Shown: positions 35,476-44,079 of the stretch, piece after piece
Layout of the letters: the number at the start of each line of letters is the position of its first letter
Position numbering within the stretch: the stretch's first letter is position 1
Assembly (NCBI GenBank): GCA_963749515.1
Contig: CAVVMR010000006.1
Coordinates: 124,001-188,000 of the forward strand
Length of the DNA: 64,000 nucleotides
Source: Gaiellasilicea sp963749515
Lineage (GTDB): Bacteria; Actinomycetota; Thermoleophilia; Gaiellales; Gaiellaceae
Reading direction: 5' to 3'
Translations under genes and position numbers: made by a program
Notes under the pieces: model-generated
What the model saw: only the letters and a program-made list of their open reading frames with translations
What the model was told of the DNA's origin: nothing
Database searches by the model: none

Positions 35476-36698
35476 TCGAATCCTCCTCTCTCGTACCGTG
35501 CCTCGCCGTCGACGAGGGTAGCCAGGACGCGCTCCGGGCTACCGCCGTACACGACGGCGGCTGCCGGATCCTCCCATGGTAGATACGGCGAGCCCGAGAG
35601 GGAGAGAATCGCGAGATCGGCGCGTTTGCCGGGCACGAGCGAGCCGATATCGGCTTCGAGCCCGAGCGCTCGAGCCCCGCCGAGCGTGGCCAGATGGAGC
35701 GCTTCGGCCGGCGAGAGGGCGTCGGCGCGCTCGCTGCGGGCTCGGGCGGCTGAGATCGCTGCGCGGAGCTCCTCGAACGCGTCGTGCGAGGGTACGGACG
35801 AGATGCCGTCGGTGCCGATGCCGACTCGAAGTCCGGCGGCGCGCAGCTCGGCCAGCGGCGCAACACCGCACCCCAGCAGCCCGTTCGAGCGCGGGCAGTG
35901 GACGACGGCGACGTCGCCGCGAGCGAGCAGGCCGATCTCCTCCGCATCCACCTTGACGCAGTGCGCGGCGACGATGCGTGGGTCGAGAAGACCTGCGGCC
36001 GCGAGGCGGCGGATGCCGCTCTGCCCGTCCGGGTCGATCAGCAGCGGCTCGACCGGCTTCATCGGGCCCTCGCCGCGAAGCAGCCAGTCGAGCTCATCCT
36101 GGCTCTCGTTGAAGTGCGTCATCAGCGGCACGTCGAGGGCGAGGCATGCGGCATACACCTCCGTCGAGCACGTGTACGGCGCGTGCGGCGACACGCCGAT
36201 CCACACCCGGTCCGACAGCGCCGAGCCGACGTATGCAGCCTTCTCCTCGAACTGCTGCATCGCCTCGGCCGGGTCGCGGCCGAAGACCTCCAGGTAGACG
36301 ATCGCCCGCAGGCCGAGCTCGGCGCAGGCATGCGCGCTCGCTCCGGTGAACGCCGCGTCCCCGACCGTCGTGATTCCGGACGCGAGGCATTGCGCGGCGC
36401 CGAGCCTGGCGATCGCCTCCGTCTCCGGCCGGTCGATCCGCGCCTTCCGCTCGATGTGCGTCGCGAGCCACGGCGCGAACGAGAGCCCGTCGCCGAAGCC
36501 CGCGTAGACCGCGTACTCGAGATGCGAGTGGGCGTTGACGATCCCGGGCACGATCGCGGCCTCCGTGAAGCGATCGCCGGCGCCGAGCTCCTCGACTGTC
36601 CCGACCGCTGCGATGCGCCCGTCCTCGATCGCCACCGCACCGTTCTCGATCGGCGCTCCCTCGACCGGGAGCACCCAGTCGGCGGAGAGAACCCTCAC
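35376..36698 (-). CDS. Amidohydrolase, MtaD/SsnA-like metal-dependent deaminase group
   Basis: 440 residues. Metal and substrate residues of the ATZ/TRZ-type amidohydrolases are present: NAHSHLEY near residue 55, GVSPHAPYT, THFNESQDE, AAHCVKVDAEEIGLL, VHCPRSNGLLGCG and GTDGISS. Family members deaminate S-adenosylhomocysteine, methylthioadenosine or aminodeoxyfutalosine; I cannot choose between these, although the menaquinone enzyme would fit a respiratory neighbourhood. GTG start overlapping the tatC stop by four bases. The last 100 bases also encode the start of the TPR gene in another frame. Confidence 0.82.
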   Translation of the reverse strand: MRVLSADWVLPVEGAPIENGAVAIEDGRIAAVGTVEELGAGDRFTEAAIVPGIVNAHSHLEYAVYAGFGDGLSFAPWLATHIERKARIDRPETEAIARLGAAQCLASGITTVGDAAFTGASAHACAELGLRAIVYLEVFGRDPAEAMQQFEEKAAYVGSALSDRVWIGVSPHAPYTCSTEVYAACLALDVPLMTHFNESQDELDWLLRGEGPMKPVEPLLIDPDGQSGIRRLAAAGLLDPRIVAAHCVKVDAEEIGLLARGDVAVVHCPRSNGLLGCGVAPLAELRAAGLRVGIGTDGISSVPSHDAFEELRAAISAARARSERADALSPAEALHLATLGGARALGLEADIGSLVPGKRADLAILSLSGSPYLPWEDPAAAVVYGGSPERVLATLVDGEARYERGGFEWHELIDAASSARSRMLAPAGATPPAVTATSPP

Positions 36699-37468
36699 TC
36701 CACCGCCCAGCGCGAGCGCTCCTCGGTGATCTCCCAGCGCTTCTCCATGAACGAGGCGAGCCAGATCGAGAACTCGAAGAGGATGAGCAGCGGGAAGAAC
36801 TCCAGCGCGAGCGACACAGGGTCGACGGTGGGAAGAAGGACTGCGAAGACCAGCATCCCGGCGATCCCGATCCGGCGGTTGCGGCGGAGCTTGGCGGCCG
36901 TGAGGATCCGTAGCCGCACGAGCGCCAGGATGAAGGTCGGCATCTGGAACGCCAGCCCCGTCGCGAGCATCGTCACTGTCACGAACGAGAAGTAGTAGCT
37001 CGCCCGGATCTCGACCTGGAAGACGTCGTCGTTGAAGTTGGTCAGAAAGTTGAGCGCGCGCGGCATGACGACGAAGTACGAGAAGGCGACCCCGCCGGCG
37101 AAGAGCAAGGTAGAGAAGGTGGCGAAGATGGCCACGGTCCGCTGCATGCTCGACTCGAGCGCCGGCGCCAGGAACGCCCACACCTGGTAGAGCAGGATCG
37201 GCAGCGTCACGGCGACCGCGGCCGCGAGACTCACCTTGATCGCCGTGGTGAACGGCTCGATCACGCCAAGCGTGACCAGCTCCTTGTCGTCCGGCAGTGG
37301 CCTGCTCAGCCACTCGATCAGCCGCTCCTGGAACGCGAAGGCGACGCCGAATGCCGGCGCCAGCGTGAGCAGGCTGATCAGCAGCCGGCTGCGGAGCTCG
37401 CCGAGGTGCTCGACAAGCGTTGCTTCCTCGCCGTGCTCCAGGCGCCGGGGCAGCCGCTTCAGTGCCAT
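36695..37468 (-). CDS. tatC: Sec-independent protein translocase TatC
   Basis: 257 residues with six predicted spans, the twin-arginine signal receptor of the Tat pore. Diagnostic elements: HLGELRSRL near residue 20, the periplasmic loop before YQVWAFLAPAL, and the fourth-span region with FSYFVVMPRALNFL. It lies 12 bases after tatA on the same strand. Confidence 0.95.
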   Translation of the reverse strand: MALKRLPRRLEHGEEATLVEHLGELRSRLLISLLTLAPAFGVAFAFQERLIEWLSRPLPDDKELVTLGVIEPFTTAIKVSLAAAVAVTLPILLYQVWAFLAPALESSMQRTVAIFATFSTLLFAGGVAFSYFVVMPRALNFLTNFNDDVFQVEIRASYYFSFVTVTMLATGLAFQMPTFILALVRLRILTAAKLRRNRRIGIAGMLVFAVLLPTVDPVSLALEFFPLLILFEFSIWLASFMEKRWEITEERSRWAVE

Positions 37469-37480
37469 GGGCCGCCGGAG

Positions 37481-37726
37481 CTAGGAGACTTCGCGCTCGC
37501 GCGCTTGCTGCTTCGCGACCGGGTGCTCATCCGCGGGCGGGAGCTCCTCCGCGAGCCGGTGGTGCACAGGCTCGTCGTCGTCGTCCTTGCCCGAGATCGA
37601 GTCCTTGAACTCGCGCATCCCCTTGCCCAGCGACCGGCCCATCTCGGGCAGCCGCTTCGGCCCGAAGATGATCAGCAGGGCGACCAGCAGGATGACGAGC
37701 TCGGTGACGCCGATTCCGAAGGGCAT
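37481..37726 (-). CDS. tatA: Sec-independent protein translocase TatA
   Basis: 81 residues: MPFGIGVTELVILLVALLII is the single span, followed by FGPKRLPEMGRSLGKGMREFK, the amphipathic helix of TatA, and an acidic tail. I start at the ATG at 37726, seven bases after TAAGGT (37734-37739); the GTG three codons earlier lies within that -10 region. Leads the tatA-tatC-amidohydrolase-TPR unit and is divergent from an SDR gene. Confidence 0.93.
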   Translation of the reverse strand: MPFGIGVTELVILLVALLIIFGPKRLPEMGRSLGKGMREFKDSISGKDDDDEPVHHRLAEELPPADEHPVAKQQAREREVS

Positions 37727-37779
37727 GGCCCTCACCTTACCACCGTTTGTGCCGACTCAAGCTCGGGGACGCTGGGGTC

Positions 37780-38805
37780 GTGAAGAGACCGGTCGCAGAG
37801 CAGGTGATCGTCGTTTCCGGCGCGTCGAGCGGGATCGGGCGCGCGGTGGCGCGGGCAGCCGCTGCTCGCGGCGCCAGCGTTGTCGTCTCGGCCCGCAACG
37901 TCGAGGCGCTCGACAATGCGGTTCGGGAGCTCGAGGCGGCCGGAGGCCAGGGCCTCGCGGTGCCGGGGGAAGCGACGAGCGAGGAGGACGCGGAAAGCCT
38001 TTGCCGGCGCGCGATCGAGCGCTTCGGCCGGATCGACACGTTCGTCGCAACGGTGATGGTGACCGTCTACGCAGAGGTCGAGCGGCTCGAGGCGGAGGAG
38101 CTGCGCCGGGTGCTGGACGTCAACTTTCTCGGTCGCGCGCACGCCTACCGCGCCGCGCTGCCGCATCTGAAGGCCAGTCGCGGCACGTTCATCGACGTCA
38201 ACTCGGGGCTCGCGTACCGGGGGATTCCGCTCCAGGCCGCGTACTGCGCCTCGAAGGCGGCCGCGCGCGCCTACTTCGAGTCGGCGCGGGTCGAGCTCGA
38301 GAAGGAGAAGGCGGGCGTCGATCTGTGCCTGATCCTTCCGGGTGGGATCAACACACCGCAGTTCGACCGGGGCCGCCAGAAGCTGGGCGCGCAGCCCCAG
38401 CCGGTGCCTCCGATCTACCAGCCGGAGATCGTCGCGAAAGCCGTTCTACACTGCTGCGAACGGCCGCAGCGGGAGCTGCCGGTGACCTGGGCGGCCCAGA
38501 GGCTTCTCTGGGGTCAAAAGCTCTCGCCGCGGCTCGGCGACCTCGTGCTGCTTCGCAACGGCTGGGAGGGGCAGACGACGGGCGAGCCGAAACCGGCCGA
38601 CTCGCCTGACAACCTGTGGGAGACGATTCCCGGCGACCCGGGCGCACACGGCCGGTTCGACGACGTTTCGCACACCGCGAGCGCCTGGACTGAGGCGCGC
38701 TTGCGTCTAGGTAAGGTGGGGTCGATGGCCGCTTTGGCCATCTCCGCTGTCGGGGCTGTGATCGGCTACCATAGGATCACGAAGCGGCGCGCAAAACCGC
38801 TCTAA
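37780..38805 (+). CDS. Short-chain dehydrogenase/reductase with C-terminal membrane anchor
   Basis: About 341 residues: Rossmann motif VSGASSGIGRAVA near the N terminus, NFLGRAHAY, the catalytic YCASKAA (Tyr/Lys), and a long C-terminal extension ending in one hydrophobic span (MAALAISAVGAVIGYH) and a basic tail. The substrate is unknown. The frame is open from a GTG at 37747, but the GTG at 37780 places the core strand normally; no clear ribosome site supports either start. Separated from sufC by only 24 bases. Confidence 0.82.
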   Translation: MKRPVAEQVIVVSGASSGIGRAVARAAAARGASVVVSARNVEALDNAVRELEAAGGQGLAVPGEATSEEDAESLCRRAIERFGRIDTFVATVMVTVYAEVERLEAEELRRVLDVNFLGRAHAYRAALPHLKASRGTFIDVNSGLAYRGIPLQAAYCASKAAARAYFESARVELEKEKAGVDLCLILPGGINTPQFDRGRQKLGAQPQPVPPIYQPEIVAKAVLHCCERPQRELPVTWAAQRLLWGQKLSPRLGDLVLLRNGWEGQTTGEPKPADSPDNLWETIPGDPGAHGRFDDVSHTASAWTEARLRLGKVGSMAALAISAVGAVIGYHRITKRRAKPL

Positions 38806-38829
38806 TCCTGGGAAAGAGGGATCACAAGC

Positions 38830-39609
38830 TTGGCGTTTTTGGAGATCAAGAACCTGCACGTTGCGCTCGAAGACGGAACCGAGATCGTCAAGGGCGTCGA
38901 CCTCGCGGTCGACCTGAACGAGAAGCACGCGATCATGGGCCCGAACGGCTCCGGCAAGTCCACGCTCGCCTATGCGCTCATGGGTCACCCGGCCTACGAG
39001 ATCACCGAGGGCGAGATCCTGCTCGACGGCGTGAACATCGTCGAGGCCGGCGCCGACGAGCGCGCACAGAGAGGGCTCTTCCTCGCCTTCCAGTACCCGC
39101 ATGCGATCCCGGGTGTGACGGTCACCAACTTCCTGCGGAGCGCGATCAACGCGATCCGCAAGGCGAGGAACGGTGGCGAGGACGACCCGATCCCGGTCAA
39201 GGAGTTCCGGACCGAGATCCTCGCTGCGATGGAGCGGCTGAAGGTGCCGCGCGAGCTCGCCTCCCGCTATCTGAACGACGGGTTCTCCGGCGGCGAGAAG
39301 AAGCGCGTCGAGATCCTCCAGATGGCGCTCCTGCAGCCGAAGATCGCGATTCTCGACGAGACCGACTCCGGGCTCGACATCGATGCGCTCCGCATCGTCG
39401 CCAACGGCGTCAACGAGCTCGTGAGTGCGGAGATGGGCGCGCTCGTGATCACGCACTACCAGCGCATCCTCAACTACGTCACCCCGGATCACGTCCACGT
39501 CTTCGTCGGCGGCAAGATCGTCGCAAGCGGCGGCGAGGAGCTGGCGCACAAGCTCGAGGCCGAAGGCTACGACGCCTTCATTCCGAAGGAAGAGGGGGTG
39601 CCGGCGTGA
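38830..39609 (+). CDS. sufC: SUF system ATPase SufC
   Basis: 259-residue ABC-type ATPase of the SufBCD scaffold that assembles iron-sulfur clusters. Walker A GPNGSGKST near residue 40, FQYPHAIPGVTV Q-loop, signature FSGGEKKRVEIL, Walker B ILDETDSGLD and the switch His in VITHYQRIL. TTG start with AAAGAGGGATC ahead. Gene order C-B-VOC-VOC-D is unusual; sufS and sufU are 15 kb away. Confidence 0.95.
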   Translation: MAFLEIKNLHVALEDGTEIVKGVDLAVDLNEKHAIMGPNGSGKSTLAYALMGHPAYEITEGEILLDGVNIVEAGADERAQRGLFLAFQYPHAIPGVTVTNFLRSAINAIRKARNGGEDDPIPVKEFRTEILAAMERLKVPRELASRYLNDGFSGGEKKRVEILQMALLQPKIAILDETDSGLDIDALRIVANGVNELVSAEMGALVITHYQRILNYVTPDHVHVFVGGKIVASGGEELAHKLEAEGYDAFIPKEEGVPA

Positions 39610-41027
39610 CCACGTCCGAAACCGACGTCGTCAAGGGAATTCGCTCCGAGTACCAGTACGGCTTCTCCAACTCGGACGAGGCCGAGAACTACTTCTTCAA
39701 GTCCGGCCGCGGCCTGTCTCACGAGCTCGTCGAGGCGATCTCCGAGCACAAGAACGAGCCCGACTGGATGCGAAAGTTCCGGCACAAGAGCCTGGACTAC
39801 TTCCTGGCGCGTCCGCTGCCGACCTGGGGCGGCAACGTCGCCGAGATCGACTTCGACAACATCTACTACTACATCAAGCCAACCGAGAAGCAGGCCTCGA
39901 AGTGGGAGGACCTGCCGGCCGACATCCTCGACACCTGGGACAAGCTCGGCATCCCCGAGGCCGAGAAGAAGTACCTCGCCGGCGTCGGCGCCCAGTACGA
40001 GTCAGAGGTCGTCTACCACAAGCTGCAGGCGGACCTCGAGGCGCAGGGCGTGCTCTTCCTCGACATGGACTCGGGCCTGCGCGAGCACGAGGACATCGTC
40101 AAGCAGTACATGGGGACGATCATCCCGCAGAACGACAACAAGTTCGCGGCGCTCAACTCCGCGGTCTGGTCGGGCGGCTCGTTCATCTACGTGCCGCCGG
40201 GCGTCCGGATCGAGCTGCCGCTCCAGGCCTACTTCCGCATCAACGCGGAGAACATGGGCCAGTTCGAGCGCACGCTGATCATCGTCGACGAGGACGCCTA
40301 CGTGCACTACGTCGAGGGCTGCACCGCACCGATCTACTCGTCCGACTCGCTGCACTCGGCGGTCGTGGAGATCATCGTCAAGCCGCGCGGCCGCTGCCGT
40401 TACACGACGATCCAGAACTGGTCGAACAACGTCTTCAACCTCGTCACCAAGCGTGCCGTGGCCTACGAGGACGCGACGATGGAGTGGGTCGACGGCAACC
40501 TCGGCTCGAAGCTGACGATGAAGTACCCGGCCATCTGGCTGATGGGCGAAAGGGCGCACGGCGAGGTGCTCTCGATCGCGTTCGCCGGCAAGGGCCAGCA
40601 TCAGGACGCGGGCGGCAAGGTCGTCCACGTCGCGCCCAAGACGACATCGGTGATCACCTCCAAGTCGATCTCCAAGAACGGCGGCCGCGCGGGCTACCGC
40701 GGACTGCTCGAGGTCGCGAAGGGCGCGGTCGGTGCGAAGTCCAAGGTCGTCTGCGACGCCCTGATCCTCGACGACGAGTCACGCTCGGACACGTACCCGT
40801 ACATCCAGGTCGACGAGAACGACGTCGACCTCGGGCACGAGGCGACCGTCTCCAAGATCGGCGAGGAGCAGCTCTTCTACCTCATGTCGCGCGGGCTCTC
40901 AGAGTCGGAGGCGAGCGCGATGATCGTGTCCGGCTTCGTCGAGCCGATCACGAAGGAGCTGCCGCTCGAGTACGCCGTCGAGATGAACAGGTTGATCCAG
41001 CTGCAGATGGAAGGCAGCGTTGGCTAG
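39606..41027 (+). CDS. sufB: Fe-S cluster assembly scaffold SufB
   Basis: 473 residues, the right-handed beta-helix scaffold subunit. N-terminal SEYQYGFSNSDEAENYFFKS, YVPPGVRIELPLQAYFRI, YVEGCTAPIYSSDSLHSAVVE (Cys near residue 240) and the C-terminal RGLSESEASAMIVSGF are typical. Receives sulfur from SufS/SufU. GTG start overlapping sufC by four bases. Its last codons are part of a 16-bp tandem duplication that supplies the start of the next gene. Confidence 0.96.
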   Translation: MTTSETDVVKGIRSEYQYGFSNSDEAENYFFKSGRGLSHELVEAISEHKNEPDWMRKFRHKSLDYFLARPLPTWGGNVAEIDFDNIYYYIKPTEKQASKWEDLPADILDTWDKLGIPEAEKKYLAGVGAQYESEVVYHKLQADLEAQGVLFLDMDSGLREHEDIVKQYMGTIIPQNDNKFAALNSAVWSGGSFIYVPPGVRIELPLQAYFRINAENMGQFERTLIIVDEDAYVHYVEGCTAPIYSSDSLHSAVVEIIVKPRGRCRYTTIQNWSNNVFNLVTKRAVAYEDATMEWVDGNLGSKLTMKYPAIWLMGERAHGEVLSIAFAGKGQHQDAGGKVVHVAPKTTSVITSKSISKNGGRAGYRGLLEVAKGAVGAKSKVVCDALILDDESRSDTYPYIQVDENDVDLGHEATVSKIGEEQLFYLMSRGLSESEASAMIVSGFVEPITKELPLEYAVEMNRLIQLQMEGSVG

Positions 41028-41043
41028 AGGCAGTGTTGGCTAG
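41012..41043 (+). repeat. 16-bp tandem duplication at the sufB/VOC junction
   Basis: AGGCAGCGTTGGCTAG (41012-41027, the sufB 3' end) is followed at once by AGGCAGTGTTGGCTAG (41028-41043). The single C-to-T difference creates the GTG start codon at 41033 used by the downstream gene. Confidence 0.85.
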
Positions 41044-41419
41044 TCCGCTTCACAAGGTCGACTCGATAGGCATCCCTTCGACGAACACGGAACGCTCGCG
41101 GGCGTTTTACGTCGAGACCCTCGGATTGCAGCCCGATGAGCGCTCGGGGAACGAGTTTTGGATCGGCGAGAGCTGCTTCGGCATCTGGGAGCCGGCTCGC
41201 TTCGGGGCTGAGTTCCGACCGCAGTCGAACAGCATCGTCCTGATCCACGTCGAAGACGTCGAGTCCGCCCGTAAGGAGCTCGAGGCGAAGGGGGTCGAGT
41301 TCGACGGGGAGACGTTCGACACCGGCGTCTGCCACATGGCGAACTTCAAGGATCCCGACGGCAACCCGCTCACGCTTCACAAGCGCTACGCACCGTACTC
41401 CGACGGCTCGACCCCGTAG
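41033..41419 (+). CDS. VOC-superfamily protein (glyoxalase/bleomycin-resistance fold), first of two
   Basis: 128 residues of paired beta-alpha-beta-beta-beta modules: STNTERSRAFYVETLGL, IVLIHVEDVESARKELEAKGVEF and the closing FKDPDGNPLTLHKRY. Metal-binding positions (His or Glu) are incompletely conserved, so the reaction cannot be predicted. Start is GTG in the second copy of a tandem repeat, five bases after the sufB stop. Lies within the suf operon. Confidence 0.82.
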   Translation: MLASPLHKVDSIGIPSTNTERSRAFYVETLGLQPDERSGNEFWIGESCFGIWEPARFGAEFRPQSNSIVLIHVEDVESARKELEAKGVEFDGETFDTGVCHMANFKDPDGNPLTLHKRYAPYSDGSTP

Positions 41420-41421
41420 TC

Positions 41422-41781
41422 ATGCAGGTCGAGCACGTCGACTTCGTGTCAGTTCTGACGCAGGATCTCCAGCGAGCCAAGCGCTTCTACGTCGAGACGC
41501 TCGGGCTCGAGATCGAGACCGAGGGCGAGAGCGACCTCGAGCTTCGCTGCGGCCAGGTGACGCTCGACGTCTTCGACCCGTCCAGCATCGGGCAGCCGTT
41601 CGCGCCCTCGCCGGCGGGGATCGCATTGCGCGTCGACGACGTCGACGCCGCCCGAGTCGAGCTGGAGTCGAACGGCGTCGTCTTCGACGGCGACACGATC
41701 GTCACGGGTGTCTGCAAGCAGGCGTGGTTCAAGGATCCGGACGGGAACGCATTGATGATCCACCGGCGGTTCGACGTATGA
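41422..41781 (+). CDS. VOC-superfamily protein, second of two
   Basis: 119 residues, similar in layout to the preceding gene (RAKRFYVETLGLEIE; VDDVDAARVELESNGVVFDG; FKDPDGNALMIHRRF), so the two probably arose by duplication. HVDF near the N terminus retains a candidate metal-ligand His. It starts two bases after the first VOC stop and overlaps sufD by four bases, indicating co-translation with SUF proteins. Function unknown. Confidence 0.82.
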   Translation: MQVEHVDFVSVLTQDLQRAKRFYVETLGLEIETEGESDLELRCGQVTLDVFDPSSIGQPFAPSPAGIALRVDDVDAARVELESNGVVFDGDTIVTGVCKQAWFKDPDGNALMIHRRFDV

Positions 41782-42944
41782 CCCGTCCCGACCTGCTCGA
41801 GCGCTACCGCGCGCTGCCGCTGCCGACGACGAGCGACGAGTCGTGGCGCTTCACCGACCTGAAGGGGTTCGATCCGGAGACGTTCTCCGCGAACGGCGCG
41901 ACCGAGGTCGCCGCCGCGCCGGGGTTGCTCGAGCTCGAGGCGGCGGGCGTCGTCCGCGTCTCGGAGAGCAGCCTCGAGATCGACCGCGCGCCCGAGGGCA
42001 TCACCTTCGAGCCGCTCGAGAGTCATCCGCTGCTCGGCGAGCTCGTTGGCTCGGACGAGAAGTTCGCGGCGCACAACGCCGCCGAGTGGAAGCACGGCCT
42101 GCTGGTGCACGTCCCGAAGGACGTCGTGCTCGAGCAGCCGCTGATGATCCGGATCGTCAACTCGGTCGAGGGCGGCTCCCTCTTCTGGCGGCTGCTGATC
42201 GTCGCCGATCCCGGCAGCCGCTTCTCCGTGATCGAGGAATACGCCTCGACGACGCCCGAGCTCTCCGGCTACGTGAACGCCGCGGTCGAGATCTTCGTCG
42301 CCGACGGCGCCAGGGTCGAGTACGTCTCAGTCCAGAACGTCTCGCAGGAGACCTGGCACTTCGGGACGCACCACGCGCGCGTCGAGCGCGACGCCGAGCT
42401 CGACTGGGTCACGGCTGGGTTCGGCTCCAAAAAAGGCAAGATCAGGATCCAGAACGACCTGGCCGGCCAGGGCGCGACCTCGCGCGTCACCGGCGCCTAC
42501 TTCGCGGACGGCGTCCAGCATCTGGACTACGACACCTTCCAGGAGCACATCGCGCCCAACACGACGAGCGACTTCGCCTTCAAGGGCGCGCTGCGCGACG
42601 AGTCGAGCTCCGTCTGGCGCGGGATGATCCGCGTCGAGAAGGACGCGCAGAAGACGAACGCCTACCAGGAGAACCGGAATCTTCTGCTCTCGAAGAAGGC
42701 GCATGCCGACTCGATCCCCGGCCTCGAGATCCTCGCCAACGACGTGCGCTGCACCCACGGCGCGACGCTCGGCCAGGTCGACCGCGAGCAGCTCTTCTAC
42801 CTGATGGCGCGGGGACTTTCGCGCGGCGAGGCCGAGCGGATGATCGTGCGCGGCTTCTTCCAGGACGTGCTCGACCGGATCGAGCTCGAGCCGGTGCGCG
42901 AGGCGCTCGGCGCGGCGCTCGAAGCCCGCATCCCGCAGGCGTAG
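41778..42944 (+). CDS. sufD: Fe-S cluster assembly protein SufD
   Basis: 388 residues, the second scaffold subunit that pairs with SufB. SWRFTDLKGF near the N terminus, FAAHNAAEWKHGLLVHVPK, ENRNLLLSKKAHADSIPGLEI and DVRCTHGATLGQVDREQLFYL, which contains the conserved His used in SufBD cluster assembly. ATG overlapping the second VOC gene. Completes sufBCD in this operon. Confidence 0.94.
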   Translation: MTRPDLLERYRALPLPTTSDESWRFTDLKGFDPETFSANGATEVAAAPGLLELEAAGVVRVSESSLEIDRAPEGITFEPLESHPLLGELVGSDEKFAAHNAAEWKHGLLVHVPKDVVLEQPLMIRIVNSVEGGSLFWRLLIVADPGSRFSVIEEYASTTPELSGYVNAAVEIFVADGARVEYVSVQNVSQETWHFGTHHARVERDAELDWVTAGFGSKKGKIRIQNDLAGQGATSRVTGAYFADGVQHLDYDTFQEHIAPNTTSDFAFKGALRDESSSVWRGMIRVEKDAQKTNAYQENRNLLLSKKAHADSIPGLEILANDVRCTHGATLGQVDREQLFYLMARGLSRGEAERMIVRGFFQDVLDRIELEPVREALGAALEARIPQA

Positions 42945-43037
42945 CGTCCGGCTCCGACAGGAGCGGCTTGACATGTTACGGCCCGAAGATCGAGACTCAG
43001 GGTCAGGATCCCGCGCTTCCGACCGAGGAGAAGAGCC

Positions 43038-44060
43038 ATGCGCCGACTGTCCCTGACGATGCTCGCCGCTGCGATCGGCGTCGCGCTCTTGTCGGTGCCC
43101 GCGGGCGCCAAGCCGGTGCAACGGGCACTGGACACGATCGACTATGCGACCTCGTTCGGAAACTTCGGCCGCGACGCATACGTCTACGTCGCGATCGAGA
43201 AGGGCTACTTCCAGCAGGCCGATCTGCAGGTCAACGTCACGAGCGGTCCCGGCTCCGTCGACAACATGAAATTCGTCGCGGCAGGACGGCTGGACTACGC
43301 GCCGGTCGACATCGGCGCCCTGGTCGTGACTCGCGCGAACGAGAACGTGCCCGTCAAGACCGTCAGCGTCGTGCATCAGAACACGATGTCGGCGATCCTC
43401 TCGCTGCAGGAGAGCGGCCTGCAGCGCCCGCAGGACCTCGTTGGCAAGACCCTGGCCGACTCGCCGGCCTCGACCGTCCGCGTTCTCTTCCCGCTCTATG
43501 CGAAGAAGGCCGGGATCGATCCCTCCCGCGTCACCTGGCGCGATGCTGCGCCGCCCGCGCTGCCTGCGCTGCTGGCGTCGAAGCAGGTGGACGGGATCGG
43601 GCAATTCGTCGTCGGCCGTCCGTTGATCGCGACCGCAGCCGGCAAGCCCGTCACCGCCCTGCGCTACTCCGACTTCCTCCCTGGCCTGCTCGGGATCGGG
43701 ATCATCGCGTCGGATGACAAGATCCGCTCGAGGCCCGGCGAGGTTCGGCGCTTCGTCCGCGCGATCAACCGCGGCCTCAAGTACGCGCTCGACAATCCCG
43801 TCGAGGCCGGCCGGATCCTGAAGAAGCACCAGCCGCTCGTGAACGAGGAGGTCGCGGTGCGCGAGCTCAGGACGATGAAGTTCTTCGTCGAGACCAAGGG
43901 CGCGCAGAAGTTCGGCACGGGCTACATCGACGTCCAGAAGATGAAGTCGACCACGAGCGTCGTCGCGAACGGGTTCAAGCTGCAGGGCAAGATCAAGTAC
44001 ACCGACATCTACGCCCCGGGGTTCGTCAAGACGGCGACGTACGTCCCTCCGAAGGGATGA
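43038..44060 (+). CDS. ABC transporter substrate-binding protein, NMT1/SsuA-like
   Basis: 340 residues with a signal peptide (about 1-24) and no lipobox Cys. YATSFGNFGRDAYVYVAIEKGYF, then DIGALVVTRAN and GIGQFVVGRP follow the NMT1/THI5-like periplasmic-binding fold used for thiamine precursors, nitrate or sulfonates. GAGGAGAAGAG precedes the ATG. It heads a three-gene importer with an ATPase and a permease. The ligand cannot be inferred from sequence alone. Confidence 0.87.
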   Translation: MRRLSLTMLAAAIGVALLSVPAGAKPVQRALDTIDYATSFGNFGRDAYVYVAIEKGYFQQADLQVNVTSGPGSVDNMKFVAAGRLDYAPVDIGALVVTRANENVPVKTVSVVHQNTMSAILSLQESGLQRPQDLVGKTLADSPASTVRVLFPLYAKKAGIDPSRVTWRDAAPPALPALLASKQVDGIGQFVVGRPLIATAAGKPVTALRYSDFLPGLLGIGIIASDDKIRSRPGEVRRFVRAINRGLKYALDNPVEAGRILKKHQPLVNEEVAVRELRTMKFFVETKGAQKFGTGYIDVQKMKSTTSVVANGFKLQGKIKYTDIYAPGFVKTATYVPPKG

Positions 44061-44079
44061 CGACCACGGCTGCCAGGCC

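Noticed and set aside
42968..42973. TTGACA as a -35 for the substrate-binding-protein gene
   Set aside because: No acceptable -10 at 16-18 bp spacing; kept out of the feature list.
41843..43717. 624-codon plus-strand frame overlapping sufD and the binding-protein gene
   Set aside because: Out-of-frame with sufD, Arg-rich, and spans the clear ribosome site and signal peptide of the next gene.
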